Shown: one piece after another, positions 1 to 11,500 of the stretch | How the letters are laid out: each line of letters begins with the position of its first letter | Position numbering within the stretch: the stretch's first letter is position 1 | Assembly: GCF_009674535.1 (NCBI RefSeq) | Contig: NZ_WKJK01000010.1 | Location: 1 to 64,000, forward strand | Length of the DNA stretch: 64,000 nucleotides | DNA from: Duganella guangzhouensis | GTDB lineage: Bacteria > Pseudomonadota > Gammaproteobacteria > Burkholderiales > Burkholderiaceae_D | Reading direction: 5' to 3' | Position numbers and translations under genes: made by a program | Notes under the pieces: generated by a model | What the model saw: only the letters and a program-made list of their open reading frames with translations | Told to the model about the DNA's origin: nothing | The model's database searches: none

Positions 1-494
1 CTGCCGCGGTGACGCCCGCCGCCGAACCCGCCGCCGTCGAGCCTGCCGCAGACGCGGCAACCGCTCCCGCTGCCACGCCTGCTCCGGCGCCGGCGCCGGC
101 CCAACCCAGCGCGCTGGCCATGACCATCCCGACACCACAGCCGACGCCATCGAGCGGCGGCGGCCTGCTGCAAACCTCGCTGGCGTTGCTGTTCGTGATT
201 GGCCTGATGCTGGGCCTGGCCTGGCTGACCAAACGCTTCGGCCCGAAAAACTTCGGCGGCGGCAACAGCAACGTCAAGCTGGTCGGCTCGCTGAGCGTGG
301 GCGCGCGCGAGCGCATCCTGGTGGTCGAAGTGGGCGAACAATGGATCGTGGTCGGCGCCTCGCCCGGCCGCATGAACGCGCTGGCCACCATGCCGCGCCA
401 GGCAAGCAGCGAGCCAGCGGTGCAGACCACCGTCCACGGCGCCAACTTCGCTGACTGGATCAAACAAACCATCGACAAGCGCAATGGCAAATAA
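1..494 (+). CDS. fliO: Flagellar biosynthesis protein FliO (5' end outside window)
   Basis: FliO is a small membrane protein that helps assemble the FliPQR core of the flagellar type III export gate. The frame is open to the left edge, so the true start probably lies upstream; a GTG at 9 is the first possible start inside the window. The visible part has an Ala/Pro-rich stretch (about 35 residues), one membrane segment (LALLFVIGLMLGLAWL, coded around 180-230) and a basic cytoplasmic domain with the typical VKLVGSLSVGARERILVVEV core. Identification rests on this domain and on the position directly before fliP, with which the end overlaps by 11 bases. Confidence 0.9.
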   Translation, partial: AAVTPAAEPAAVEPAADAATAPAATPAPAPAPAQPSALAMTIPTPQPTPSSGGGLLQTSLALLFVIGLMLGLAWLTKRFGPKNFGGGNSNVKLVGSLSVGARERILVVEVGEQWIVVGASPGRMNALATMPRQASSEPAVQTTVHGANFADWIKQTIDKRNGK

Positions 495-1251
495 GCGCAC
501 CATCGCGCTGGCCGCGAAATGCCTGCTGCCGTTGGCGGCGCTGGCCTTGCCGTTGCTGGCCAACGCCGATTCCAGCATCGGCATCCCGGCCCTGACCTCG
601 ACCCCGGCGGCGGGCGGCGGCACCAACTACACGTTGCCGATCCAGACCATGCTGCTGATGACGGCGCTGGGCTTCATCCCGGCAGCGCTGTTGCTGATGA
701 CCAGCTTCACCCGCATCATCATCGTGCTGTCACTGCTGCGCCAGGCGCTGGGCACGCAGTCGGCGCCGCCGAACCAGGTGATGGTCGGACTGGCATTGTT
801 CCTGACCCTGTTCGTGATGGGACCGACCTTCGACAAAATCTACACCGAAGCCTATCTGCCGCTGCAGGAAAACCGGCTCAACATGAGCCAGGCACTGGAC
901 AAGGGCGCCGCGCCGTTAAAAACCTTCATGCTGAAACAGACCCGCCAGGCCGACCTGGCGCTGTTCGTCAAGCTGTCGCGCGGGCCGGCGCTGCAGGGGC
1001 CGGAAGACGTGCCGCTGCGCATCCTGGTGCCGGCGTTTGTCACCAGCGAGCTGAAAACCGCGTTCCAGATCGGCTTTGCCATCTTCATTCCATTTCTGAT
1101 TATCGACATGGTGGTCGCCTCTGTACTTATGTCGATGGGCATGATGATGATGTCGCCGGCGGTGATTTCGCTGCCGTTCAAGCTGATGCTGTTCGTGCTG
1201 GTGGATGGCTGGCAACTGCTGCTGGGCTCACTCGCCCAGAGCTTTTACTAG
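484..1251 (+). CDS. fliP: Flagellar export gate protein FliP
   Basis: FliP is a core subunit of the inner-membrane gate through which rod, hook and filament subunits are exported. The 255-residue product has a cleavable N-terminal signal (basic start, hydrophobic run, ALPLLANA end) typical of FliP, then the family's LLMTSFTRIIIVLSLLRQALG segment and a long C-terminal hydrophobic hairpin (IPFLIIDMVVASVLMSMGM followed by PFKLMLFVLVDGW). Length matches the family. It overlaps fliO by 11 bases and is followed after 9 bases by fliQ, so the genes are translationally linked. Confidence 0.97.
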   Translation: MANKRTIALAAKCLLPLAALALPLLANADSSIGIPALTSTPAAGGGTNYTLPIQTMLLMTALGFIPAALLLMTSFTRIIIVLSLLRQALGTQSAPPNQVMVGLALFLTLFVMGPTFDKIYTEAYLPLQENRLNMSQALDKGAAPLKTFMLKQTRQADLALFVKLSRGPALQGPEDVPLRILVPAFVTSELKTAFQIGFAIFIPFLIIDMVVASVLMSMGMMMMSPAVISLPFKLMLFVLVDGWQLLLGSLAQSFY

Positions 1252-1260
1252 GAGGCCGCA

Positions 1261-1530
1261 ATGACACCGGAAAGCGTGATGACCATGGGCCAGCATGCGA
1301 TGGAGATCACCCTGATGATCGCCGCGCCGATGCTGCTGGTGGCGCTGATCATCGGCCTGGTGGTCAGCATCTTCCAGGCCGCCACCCAGATCAACGAGCA
1401 AACGCTGTCCTTCATCCCCAAGCTGGTCGGCATTTTCGTCGCGCTGGTGGTGGCCGGACCGTGGATGCTGGCCACCATGCTGGATTATATGCGCGAGATT
1501 TTCAACGGCATCCCGATGCTGGTGGGATAG
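1261..1530 (+). CDS. fliQ: Flagellar export gate protein FliQ
   Basis: FliQ (89 residues, normal length) is a two-helix inner-membrane subunit of the FliPQR export gate. It begins MTPESVMTMGQHAMEITLMI, has two membrane segments (LLVALIIGLVVSIFQAATQI and a second near VGIFVALVVAGPWMLATML), and carries the conserved QINEQTL motif between them. An AGGAGG-like ribosome site (taggaggccgc) sits just upstream of the ATG. It lies 9 bases after fliP. The 89 bases between fliQ and fliR are A+T-rich and show no clear feature. Confidence 0.97.
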   Translation: MTPESVMTMGQHAMEITLMIAAPMLLVALIIGLVVSIFQAATQINEQTLSFIPKLVGIFVALVVAGPWMLATMLDYMREIFNGIPMLVG

Positions 1531-1619
1531 CAATTTAACAATATGTAACATTTTCCAATTAGCAAAATGTTTCGTCTAGAATACGAAAAAGATGCCAAAC
1601 GGAAATGTAACAAGCCCTT

Positions 1620-2471
1620 ATGCTGACCGTTTCCGCTGCCGATATTAATCTCTGGATCGCGAGCCTGATGTGGCCGCTTTCGCGCATCCTGGCGCTGATT
1701 TCCGCCTCGCCGCTGTTTGGCAACAGCGCGGTGCCAGCCACCGTCAAGGTCAGCCTGGGGGTGGCGCTGGCGGTGATCGTGGCGCCGGCGGTGCCGGCCT
1801 GGCCGGCGGTGGACCCGATGTCGTATGCGGGCTTGCTGATTGTGTTGCAGGAAATGTTGATCGGGCTGGCCATGGGCTTCAGCATCCGCCTGATCTTCGC
1901 GGCGGTGGAAATGGCGGGCGAGATTTCCAGTATGACCATGGGCCTGGGCTTTGCGACCTTTTTCGATCCCAACACCCAGGGCCGCACCTCGGCCATCAGC
2001 CAGTTCCTGTCGCTGGTGGCCACCATGTTGTTTTTGTCGGTGAACGCCCATCTGGTGCTGCTGTCGGCGCTGGTGGAAAGTTTCTCGACCTTGCCGGTGT
2101 CCAGCATCCCGGTCTACGGCGGCGGCTTCAAGCAGCTGGCCGACTGGGGCGGACGGATTTTCAGCACCGGCGTGCAGTTGTCGCTGCCCATCGTGGCCGC
2201 CTTATTGATTACCAACGTGGCGCTGGGCATTTTGACGCGCGCCGCGCCGCAATTGAATTTGTTTGGTATCGGTTTTCCGATCACGCTGGGCGTCGGCCTG
2301 CTGGTGATCGCCATGACGCTGCCCTACCTCGGGACGCCGATACAAAACCTGTTTTTGGATGGGATAGAACGCGCACGGCTGATGCCGCGCACTTGGTCGC
2401 AGCGACCGGAAGTAGCGCAACCGGCAAAATTGTCGGTTCGACCTCCCGCGCTGCAACCTATGGCGGAATAA
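1620..2471 (+). CDS. fliR: Flagellar export gate protein FliR
   Basis: FliR (283 residues) completes the FliPQR gate and contacts FlhB. It has six or more hydrophobic segments, the family's early PLFGNSAVPATVKVSLGVAL stretch, a GEISSMTMGLGFATFFDP region and the conserved FGIGFPITLGVGLLVIAMTLP near the C terminus. The last 45 or so residues (RARLMPRTWSQRPEVAQPAK onward) are hydrophilic and variable. The start codon has only a weak ribosome site, so a slightly different start is possible. It is the last recognisable gene of the fliOPQR group; the next gene is the giant repeat gene, 75 bases on. Confidence 0.95.
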   Translation: MLTVSAADINLWIASLMWPLSRILALISASPLFGNSAVPATVKVSLGVALAVIVAPAVPAWPAVDPMSYAGLLIVLQEMLIGLAMGFSIRLIFAAVEMAGEISSMTMGLGFATFFDPNTQGRTSAISQFLSLVATMLFLSVNAHLVLLSALVESFSTLPVSSIPVYGGGFKQLADWGGRIFSTGVQLSLPIVAALLITNVALGILTRAAPQLNLFGIGFPITLGVGLLVIAMTLPYLGTPIQNLFLDGIERARLMPRTWSQRPEVAQPAKLSVRPPALQPMAE

Positions 2472-2546
2472 CCTCATCTAGTTGATTTCTGGTTTCCATG
2501 AGGCAATTTGCCACGTATCATTGGAAGCTGCTTTGGAGACCCTGTA

Positions 2547-5500
2547 ATGACGACGCAAATTCCTTCCTACGGTTCCGACGATATCGCTCTGCTGAACACG
2601 CTGCAAATCTCGGTGCTGACCACGGAAGACATCCAGGCACTGAGCTCCGATCAACTGGGCTGGTTCACCACCAATCAAATCCATGCGCTGACCACGCGCA
2701 GCATGGCTTATCTGACCGCCTACGGCGCCCTCGGCATCACCACCGACGGCATCCAGGCGCTGAGCACCAACCAGCTGATCGCCCTCAGCAGCGCTGGCCT
2801 GACCGGCCTGACGACCGACCAGATCGTCGCGCTGACCTCGGTGGAAACCGCCGCCCTGACCACCGGTCAGCTCAACACCTTGCTGCCCACCCAGCTGGCC
2901 GCGCTGGAAACGGTCGATGTGCGCGCGCTCAAGACCCAGCAGATCAACAGCATCAGCTCCAACCAGATTTACAACCTGACCACCGACCAGATCGCCGCGC
3001 TCAGCACCGCCCAGCTGCAGGCGATCAGCACCAGCGCCGTCACCACGCTGGCCTCGGACCAGGTGGCAGCGCTGAACTCGACCAGCCTGCAAGCGCTGAG
3101 CTCGCAACAACTGAACACCCTCAACGCCGGCCAGATCAGCACCGTCACCACCGACCAGATCGCCTGGCTCAGCACCCTGCAGGTGGCCGTGCTGTCAACC
3201 GCCTGGCTGCAAGCGCTGTCCAGCGACCAGTTCGGCGCGATTGAAACCCGCGACCTCGTCGGCCTCAGCAGCAAGCAGGTGCGCGCGCTGACCGCCGCCC
3301 AGTTGCAGGGCATGAGCACCGATCAGGCGCACGCGCTGCGCAGCAATGAAATCGCCGCGCTCAGCGCCGACCAGATCACCGTGCTGAGCACCGACCAGGT
3401 GGTGGCCCTGAGCAGCCTGACGACGCTGACCTCGGCCCAGATCACCGGCCTCACCACCGACCAGATCACCTCGCTGCGCACCCAGACCATCGCCGCCCTC
3501 AGCAGCGCCCAGCTGGCCGCGCTGAACGGCGACCAGATCGTGGCCCTGAACACCGACCAGGTGGTGGCCTTCAGCAGCGCCCAGGTGGCGGCGCTGACCA
3601 CGCGCATGGTCAGCGCCCTGACCACCGACCAGGTGCACGCGATTGAAACCCGCGACATTCCCGCCCTGACCACCGCTCAGTTGCGCACCCTCAGCAGCGA
3701 CCAGTTGCTGGCGCTCGGCCTCAGCCAGGTGGCCGCGCTCAGCACCGCCGTGCTGTCGGCGCTGCGCCCGGACCAGCTGGCGGTGCTGACGACCGACCAG
3801 ATCTCGGCGCTGAAATCGCTGCTGCCGCTGACCACCGCCCAAATCCAGGGCCTGACCACCGACCAGATCATCTCGCTCGACACCAAGGATCTGGTGCTGC
3901 TGACCAGCGCCCAGCTGGCCGCGCTGACCTACGACCAGGTGGTGGCGCTGACCACCGACCAGCTGACGCTGCTGACCACGGCCCAAGTCGCCAGCCTGAC
4001 GACCACCATGCTGAGCGAGCTGACCACCGACCAGGTGCGCGGCATCGAAACGCGTGACATTCCGGCGCTCAGCAGCACCCAGCTGCGCACGCTGAGCACC
4101 GATCAGCTGGCGGCCCTCAACACCGCCCAGATCGCCGCACTGGCCAGCAATATGCTGCCGGCGCTGCGCGTCGACCAGATCGCCGCGCTCACCACCGACC
4201 AGGTCGCCGCACTGAAAAACCTGCTGCTGCTGAGCACGGCCCAGGTGCAGGCGCTGACCACCGACCAGATCATCTCGCTGGAAACCAAAGACCTGGTGGC
4301 GCTGACCAGCGCCCAGCTGGCCGCGCTGACCTACGATCAGGTGGTGGCGCTGACCACCGACCAGGTGGCGCAGCTGACCACCGCCCAGATCGCCGGCCTG
4401 AGCACCACCATGCTGGGCGAACTGACCACCGACCAGGTGCGCGGGATTGAAACGCGCGACATCCCGGCCCTCAGCAGCAGCCAGTTGCGCACGCTGAGCA
4501 CCGATCAGATCGCGGCGCTGGGCACCGACCAGATCGCCGCGCTGGCCAGCAATATGCTGCCGGCGCTGCGCGTCGACCAGATCGCCGCGCTCAGCACCGA
4601 CCAGGTGGTCGCGCTGAAAAACCTGCTGCTGCTGACCACCGCCCAGGTGCAGGCGCTGACCACCGACCAGATCATCTCGCTGGAAACCAAGGATCTGGTG
4701 GCGCTGACCAGCGCCCAGCTGGCGGCGCTGACGCCGGACCAGGTCGCCGCGCTGACCACCGACGAGGTGGTCGGGCTGACCACCTACCAGGTCAGCGCGC
4801 TGACCACCAGCGTGCTGTCCCAGCTCAGCACCGACCAGATCAAGGCGATTGAAACGCGCGACATCCGCGCCCTCAGCACCGCCCAGATCCAGGCGCTGAC
4901 CACCGACCAGGTGGTGGGCCTGAGCACCGACCAGATCTACGCGCTGACCACCGCCGACGCCCAGGCGCTGAGCCCGGACCAGTTGATGGCGATGAGCACC
5001 GACCAGATCGTCGCCATCAAGACCCTGCTGGCGCTGACCACCGAGCAGATCTTCTGGCTCACCACCGACCAGATCGCCGCGCTGGAAACCTCCACCATCG
5101 CCATCCTCAGCAACAGCCAGCTGGCCTCGCTGAACGTCGACCAGGTGCACGCGCTGACCACCGACCAGCTGGTGGCGCTGAGCACCGCCCAGGTGGCCAG
5201 CCTGACCACCACCATGGTGAGCGAGCTGACCACCGACCAGATCAAGGCGATCGAAACCCGCGACATCGCGGTGCTGACCACCGCCCAGGGCCGCGCGCTG
5301 AGCACCGACCAGCTGGTGGCGCTGAACACCGACCAGATCGCGGTGCTGAGCACCACGGTCGAACAGGCGCTGGCGCCGGACCAGTTGGCGGCGCTGACCA
5401 CCGACCAGATCGTTGCGCTGAAAACGCTGCTGCCGCTGACCACCGCGCAAATCGCCGCGCTGACCACCGACCAGCTGACCCACATCGAAACCAAGGATGT

Positions 5501-8500
5501 GGTGGCGTTGACCAGCACCCAGCTGGCGGCCCTGACCAGCGACCAGATCCAGTCGCTGACCAGCGACCAGATCGTCGAGCTGAGCGCAACCCAGTATGCC
5601 GACCTGACCACGGCCATGCTGAACACGCTGACCACCGACCAGGTGCGCGCGATTGAAACCCGCGACATCGCCGCCCTGCGCACCCAGCAGGTGGCGCGCC
5701 TTGGCACCGACCAGCTGATGTCGCTGCAAACCGACCAGTTCACCGCGCTCAGCAGCGCGGCCGTGGGCGCGCTCAGCACCGACCAGATCCAGGTGCTGAC
5801 CAGCGACCAACTGAACGCCATGAGCACGCTGGCCGGCGTCTCCAGCCGCCAGCTGACCGCCTTCACCACCGCCCAGATCAGCAACCTGTCCACCCGCAAC
5901 CTGGCCACGCTGGCCAGCAGCCAGCTTGGCATTCTGACCTCGGACCAGGTGCTGGCGCTGACCACCGACCAGATCGTCGCGCTGAGCGGCGGCCAGTTCC
6001 AGGGCTTGAGCTCGGCCGGCATCGCCGCCCTCAGCACCGACCAGGTACAAGCCATCGAGACCCGCGACATCGCGGTCCTCAACACCCAGCAAGTCAACAA
6101 GCTGAGCACCGACCAGGTGGTGGCGCTGAAGACCGACCAGGTGTATGCGCTGACCACCGCCGACGCGGTGGCGCTGACCACCGACCAGATCGCCGTGCTG
6201 AACAGCGCGCAGCTGGACGCGCTGCGCAGCCTCGCCGTGCTCAGCACGCAGCAAGTGCGCGCCCTCACCAGCGACCAGCTCGCCACCATCACCACCGCCG
6301 ACCTGGTCTCGCTGACCACGCGCCAGTTGAACGCCTTCAGCAGCGACCAGTTGCTGACGCTGAACACCGACCAGATCATCGCCCTCAGCAGCGACCAGGT
6401 GGCCGCGCTCAGCACCAGCGCCATCGTCACCCTCAGCACCGACGCCATCGCCGCGATTGAAACCCGCGACGTGCGCGCCATGCGCACCGCACAGATCGCC
6501 GCGCTGACCACCGACCAGATCGTGGCGATGAGCACCGCCCAGCTGGCGGTGTTCACCACCGCCGAGATCCGCGCGCTGACCGTCGACCAGATCGCCGTGC
6601 TGAACAGCGCGCAACTGGCGGCGCTGCAGCTGACGCCGCTGGCCACCAAACAGATCACCGCCCTCACCAGCGACCAGATCGCGCAGATGAGCAGCAGCGA
6701 CTTCGGCCTGCTGTCCACCGCCCAGATCGCCACGCTGAGCTCCGACCAGGCCCAGGCCATCACCAGCGACCAGATGGTGGCGCTCGGCACCAGCCAGTTG
6801 CGCGCGCTCAGCACCAGCGCCTTGAGCGCGCTGGGCACCGACCGCATCGCCGCCCTCAGCAACAGCGACCTGGCCTCGCTCAACACCCGCCAGATTGCGG
6901 TGCTGAGCAGCGACCAGTTGCTGGCCCTGAGCAGCGCGCAATTGCGCGCCCTGACCACGGCGGAAATCGCCGCGCTGACGCAATCGCAGTTGAGCACGCT
7001 GGACGACGCCCAGCTCGACGCCCTGCTGACCTTGAGCGCGCTGACCACGCGCCAACTGCAGGCGCTCAACACCGACCAGGTCTCGCACCTGAACCTGGCC
7101 GACCTGCGTTCGCTGACCAGCAAGCAAGTGGCCGCGCTCAGCACCGACCAGGTGGCGGCGCTGACCACCGACCAACTGGTCGGCATGTACACCTCGCAGG
7201 TGCGCGCGCTCAGCACCAGCACCATCAAGGCGCTGACCACCGACCAGATCGCCAGCCTGACCAATAACGAAATCACCAACCTGGCCACGCGCCAGGTGGC
7301 GGCGCTGACCACCGACCAGGTGGTGGCGCTGGGCACGCGCCAGATCGCGGCCATGACCACGCAGGAAGTGGCGGCGCTGACGGCGACCCAGAAATCGGTG
7401 CTGAGCAGCGACCAGATCGCCGCGCTGCCGTCGCTGGCCAGCTTCTCGACCGCCGCGATTGCCGCGCTGACCACCGAGCAGATCGCCTCGCTGTCGCTGA
7501 CGCTGTTCGCCGGCCTCACCACCGCCCAGATCGCCGCGCTGACCTCCGACCAGGCCAGCGTGCTGACCACGGCGGAAATCGTCGCGCTCAGCACCGCCCA
7601 GGCGCGCGCGCTGACCATCAATCAGTTGGGCGCGCTCAGCACCGACCAGTTGCAGGCGATGGAACTGGTCGATCTGCAAGCGCTCAGCACCAAGCAAATC
7701 GTCGGCCTCACCACCGACCAGATCAGCAATCTGCAACTGAGCCAGGTCGCCGGCCTGAGCACGCAAATCATCGCCGCGCTGACCACCGCCCAGGTGCACG
7801 CGCTGACCACCGCCGAGCTCGCCGCGCTGAGCACGCTGGCGCCGCTGACCAGCAAGCAGATCGGTGCACTGACCACCGACCAGATCGCCAGCCTGGGCAG
7901 CGTCGCCACGCTGAAGACCAACCAGATCGCCGGCCTCACCAGCCTCCAGATCGGCTCGCTGACCACCAACCAGATCGTGGCGTTGACCACGGCCCAGGTG
8001 CGCAGCCTGAGCTCGGCCACCCTGGGCGCGCTCAGCACCGATCAGGTGGCCGCGATCGAGGATGTCGACATTGCCGCGCTGGCCAGCAACCAGATCGTCG
8101 CCCTGAATAGCGACCAGCTGGGCGCGCTGACCGCCAGCCAGTTCGCCGCCATCGGCAGCAAGATCCTGGCCGCGCTGACCACCAAGCAGGTGGCGGCGCT
8201 GACCACCGACCAGGTCGACAGCCTGGCCACGCTGGCCGCCTTCACCACCAGCCAGATCAAGGCGCTGACCACCGACCAGCTGAACCATCTGCTGCTGGCC
8301 CAGATCGGCACGCTGAAGACCAACCAGCTGAGCGTGCTGACCAGCACCCAGTTGCAGGCGCTGAGCTCGGATCAACTGATCGCGCTCAGCACCGCCCAGG
8401 TGCGCGGCCTCGGCACCGCCGCGCTGACCATGCTGACCACCGACCAGATCGCCGCGATCGAAGTGGTCGACATTGCCGCCCTGTCCACCGCCCAGGTGGC

Positions 8501-11500
8501 GGCGCTGCGCACCGAGCAGATCGCGGCGCTGACGGTGGCCCAGTTGTCCGCCTTCACCACGGCCGAAATCAGCGCCCTGACCACCAAGCAATTCGGCGTG
8601 CTGACCACCGACCAGTTTGCCGCGCTGGGCAGCCTGGCCAGCCTCGGCACCAAGCAAATCGCCGGCCTGTCGTCCGACCAGATCATCGCGTTGACGGTGA
8701 GCCAGGTGGCGGCGCTGAAGACCAACCAGTTGGCCGCGCTGAACAGCAAGCAGATCACCTACCTGACCAGCGACCAGATCATCGCGCTGACCACCGCCCA
8801 AGTGCGCTCGCTGTCGACCGCCGCCATTACCGCCCTCAGCAGCGACCAACTGGCGGTGCTGGAAGACGTCGACCTGCGCTCGCTCAGCAGCACCCAGATC
8901 GGCGCGCTGACCAGCGACCAGCTGGCGGCGCTGACCTTGAGCCAGTACGGCGTGCTGACCACGGCCGAAATCGCCGCGCTGACCACGCGTCAGATCGGCT
9001 ACCTGAGCAATACCGAACTGGCCGCGCTGAACAGCATCACCGCGCTCACCACCAGGCAGGTGGCGGCGCTGACCACCGACCAGCTGCAAGGCATGTCGGA
9101 CAGCATCTTCACCTCGCTGACCACCAGGCAGCTGGCGGCGCTGACCGCGGCCCAGGCCGCGGGCATTTCCAACAGCGAGCTGATCGCGCTGTCGACCGGC
9201 CAGGTGCGCTCACTGGCCACCACGCTGATCTCGCACCTCAGCACCGATCAGATCATCGCCATGGAGGTGGTGGACTTTGCCGCCCTCAACACCGCCCAGT
9301 TGCGCGCGCTGACCACCGACCAGATGGTCGCGCTGCTGACCGAGCAGTTGCACGCGCTGAGCAGCGCCAGCATCAACGCCTTCAGCCAGACCCAGATCGG
9401 CGCGCTCAGCGATGCCCAGCTGATGGCGCTGGGCGATCTGTCGAGCTACACCACGCAACAGATCGCCGCGCTGTCGACCGATCGCATCGTCTCGCTGACC
9501 GCCAGCGACATCGATTCGCTCAGCACCAAGCAGGTCGCCGCGCTGACGTCGATTCAAACCGCGGTGCTGGACGCCACCCAGCTGGCCGAACTGAGCGCCG
9601 CGCAGGTGGGCGCGCTCAACACCAAGGCGCTGGCCGGCCTCAGCGTGTCGCAAATCCCGAGCATTGACGCCGGCGACTTCGCGGCGCTGAAATCGGCCCA
9701 GGTGGCATCGCTCAGCAGCGACCAGTTGCAGGCCATCACCTCCGACCAGTTCGCCTACCTGACGACCCAGGCCGTCGCCGGCCTCAAGGCCAGCCAGATC
9801 ACGGTGCTAAGCGGCGACCAGTTGAACGCCTTGACCACCATCAGCGCGCTGAGCACGGCGCAAATCCGCGCCCTGACCTCGGACCAGTTGCCGACGCTGT
9901 CGCAGGCCCAGATCGCCGCGCTGAAAACCAGCCAGATCGCCGCCCTCAGCAACACCCAGACGCCGTTCCTGACCACCGACCAGATCATCGCGCTGGAAAC
10001 CGGCGACTTGCTGGCCATGAACACCAAGGCGCTGCAGGCGCTGGACGCCAACCAGATCGGCGCCATCGAGGCGGAAGACCTGGCGGCGCTGAAATCGGCG
10101 CAGATCGCCGCGCTGACCACCGACCAGTTCACCTGGCTGACCAGCGACCAGATCGGCTACCTGAGCACCGCCGCCGTGGCCGGCCTGACGGTCAGCCAGG
10201 TGCACATCCTTAGCCCCGACCAGGTGACCGCGATGACCGGCGCCCAGTTGCGCGCGCTCAGCACCAAGGCCATCGCCGCGCTCGACCTGACCCAGTTTGC
10301 CGCGATAGACGCGGCCGACATGGCGTCGCTGACCACCGCGCAAATCATCGCGCTGGGCACGGCCGACATGACCGTCATCAGCGACGACCAGTTGCTGTCG
10401 CTGAGCACCGCCCAGGTCAAGGCCCTGACCACCGCCCAGACCGCCGCGCTGAGCTCGGACCAACTGGCGCTGATTTCGATCGGCGCCCTGAGCACCAAAC
10501 AGTTCTCCGGCCTCGGCACCGCCACCATCGCCGCGCTGAATGACACCCAGCTGAACTCGCTGACCACGGCCCAGTTGGCAGCGCTGACCACCAAACAAAT
10601 GGCGGCGCTGAACACCCACCAGATCCAGGTGCTGAGCGTGGCGCAATGGCGCGCCATCAGCACCGCCGACATCCGGGTGCTGAGCAGCGACCAACTGGCG
10701 GCGCTGGAAGACGAAGACCTGGCCGGCCTGAAAACCAATCAGTTCGCCGCGCTGAGCACGACGCAGATCCAGCTGCTGAGCGTGGACCAGATGGGCCAGC
10801 TCACCACGGCCGAAATCGCCGCGATGTCGGCGGCCCAAATCAAGGTGCTCAGCACCGCCCAACTGGGCGGCCTGTCCTCGCTGATGCCGCTGACCTCGAC
10901 GCAGTTCGCCGCGCTGACCAGCGACCAGTTGCAATCGCTGGACGCCGCCCACATCGCCTCGCTGTCGACGGGACAAACCGCATCGCTGACCAAGGTTCAA
11001 GTCGCTAGCCTGAGCACCGACCAGGTGCAGGCGCTGACCACGGCCCAGGTACGTTCGCTGACCGCGGCCGGTCTGAGCGGCCTCAGCACCGACCAGATGG
11101 CGAATATGGAACAGCAGGACGTGCAGGCGCTGTCCAGCGCCCAGGTGGCCGTGCTCAGTACGGCGCAGGTGACGGCCTTGTCGGCCGACACCCTGTCCGG
11201 CCTGAAAACCGCGCAGCTGCTGGGCCTGACCGCCGGCGACATCAAGGCGCTCAGCACCGACCAGCTGAACGCGCTGTCGACGCTGGGCTCGCTGACCGAC
11301 ACCCAGGTGGCGGCGCTGACCACCGACCAACTGGCCGCGCTGGACGACGACAGCTTCCGCTCGCTGGGCTCGGCGCAGATGGCCGACCTGAAAAACACCC
11401 AGGTGGCGGCGCTGTCGACCGACCAGTTGGCCAACCTCAGCACCAAGCAGATCAGCGGCCTGACGGTCAGCTATCTGACCACCGACCAGATCTCGCAGCT

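Noticed and set aside
3195..9089. Minus-strand open frame of 1964 codons, plus other long antisense frames (4937-7621, 9807-12662)
   Set aside because: They lie antisense to the octad-repeat gene, whose few repeated codons happen to lack stops on the other strand. Their translations are low-complexity Gly/Gln/Arg or Ser/Trp/Val repeats without ribosome sites.
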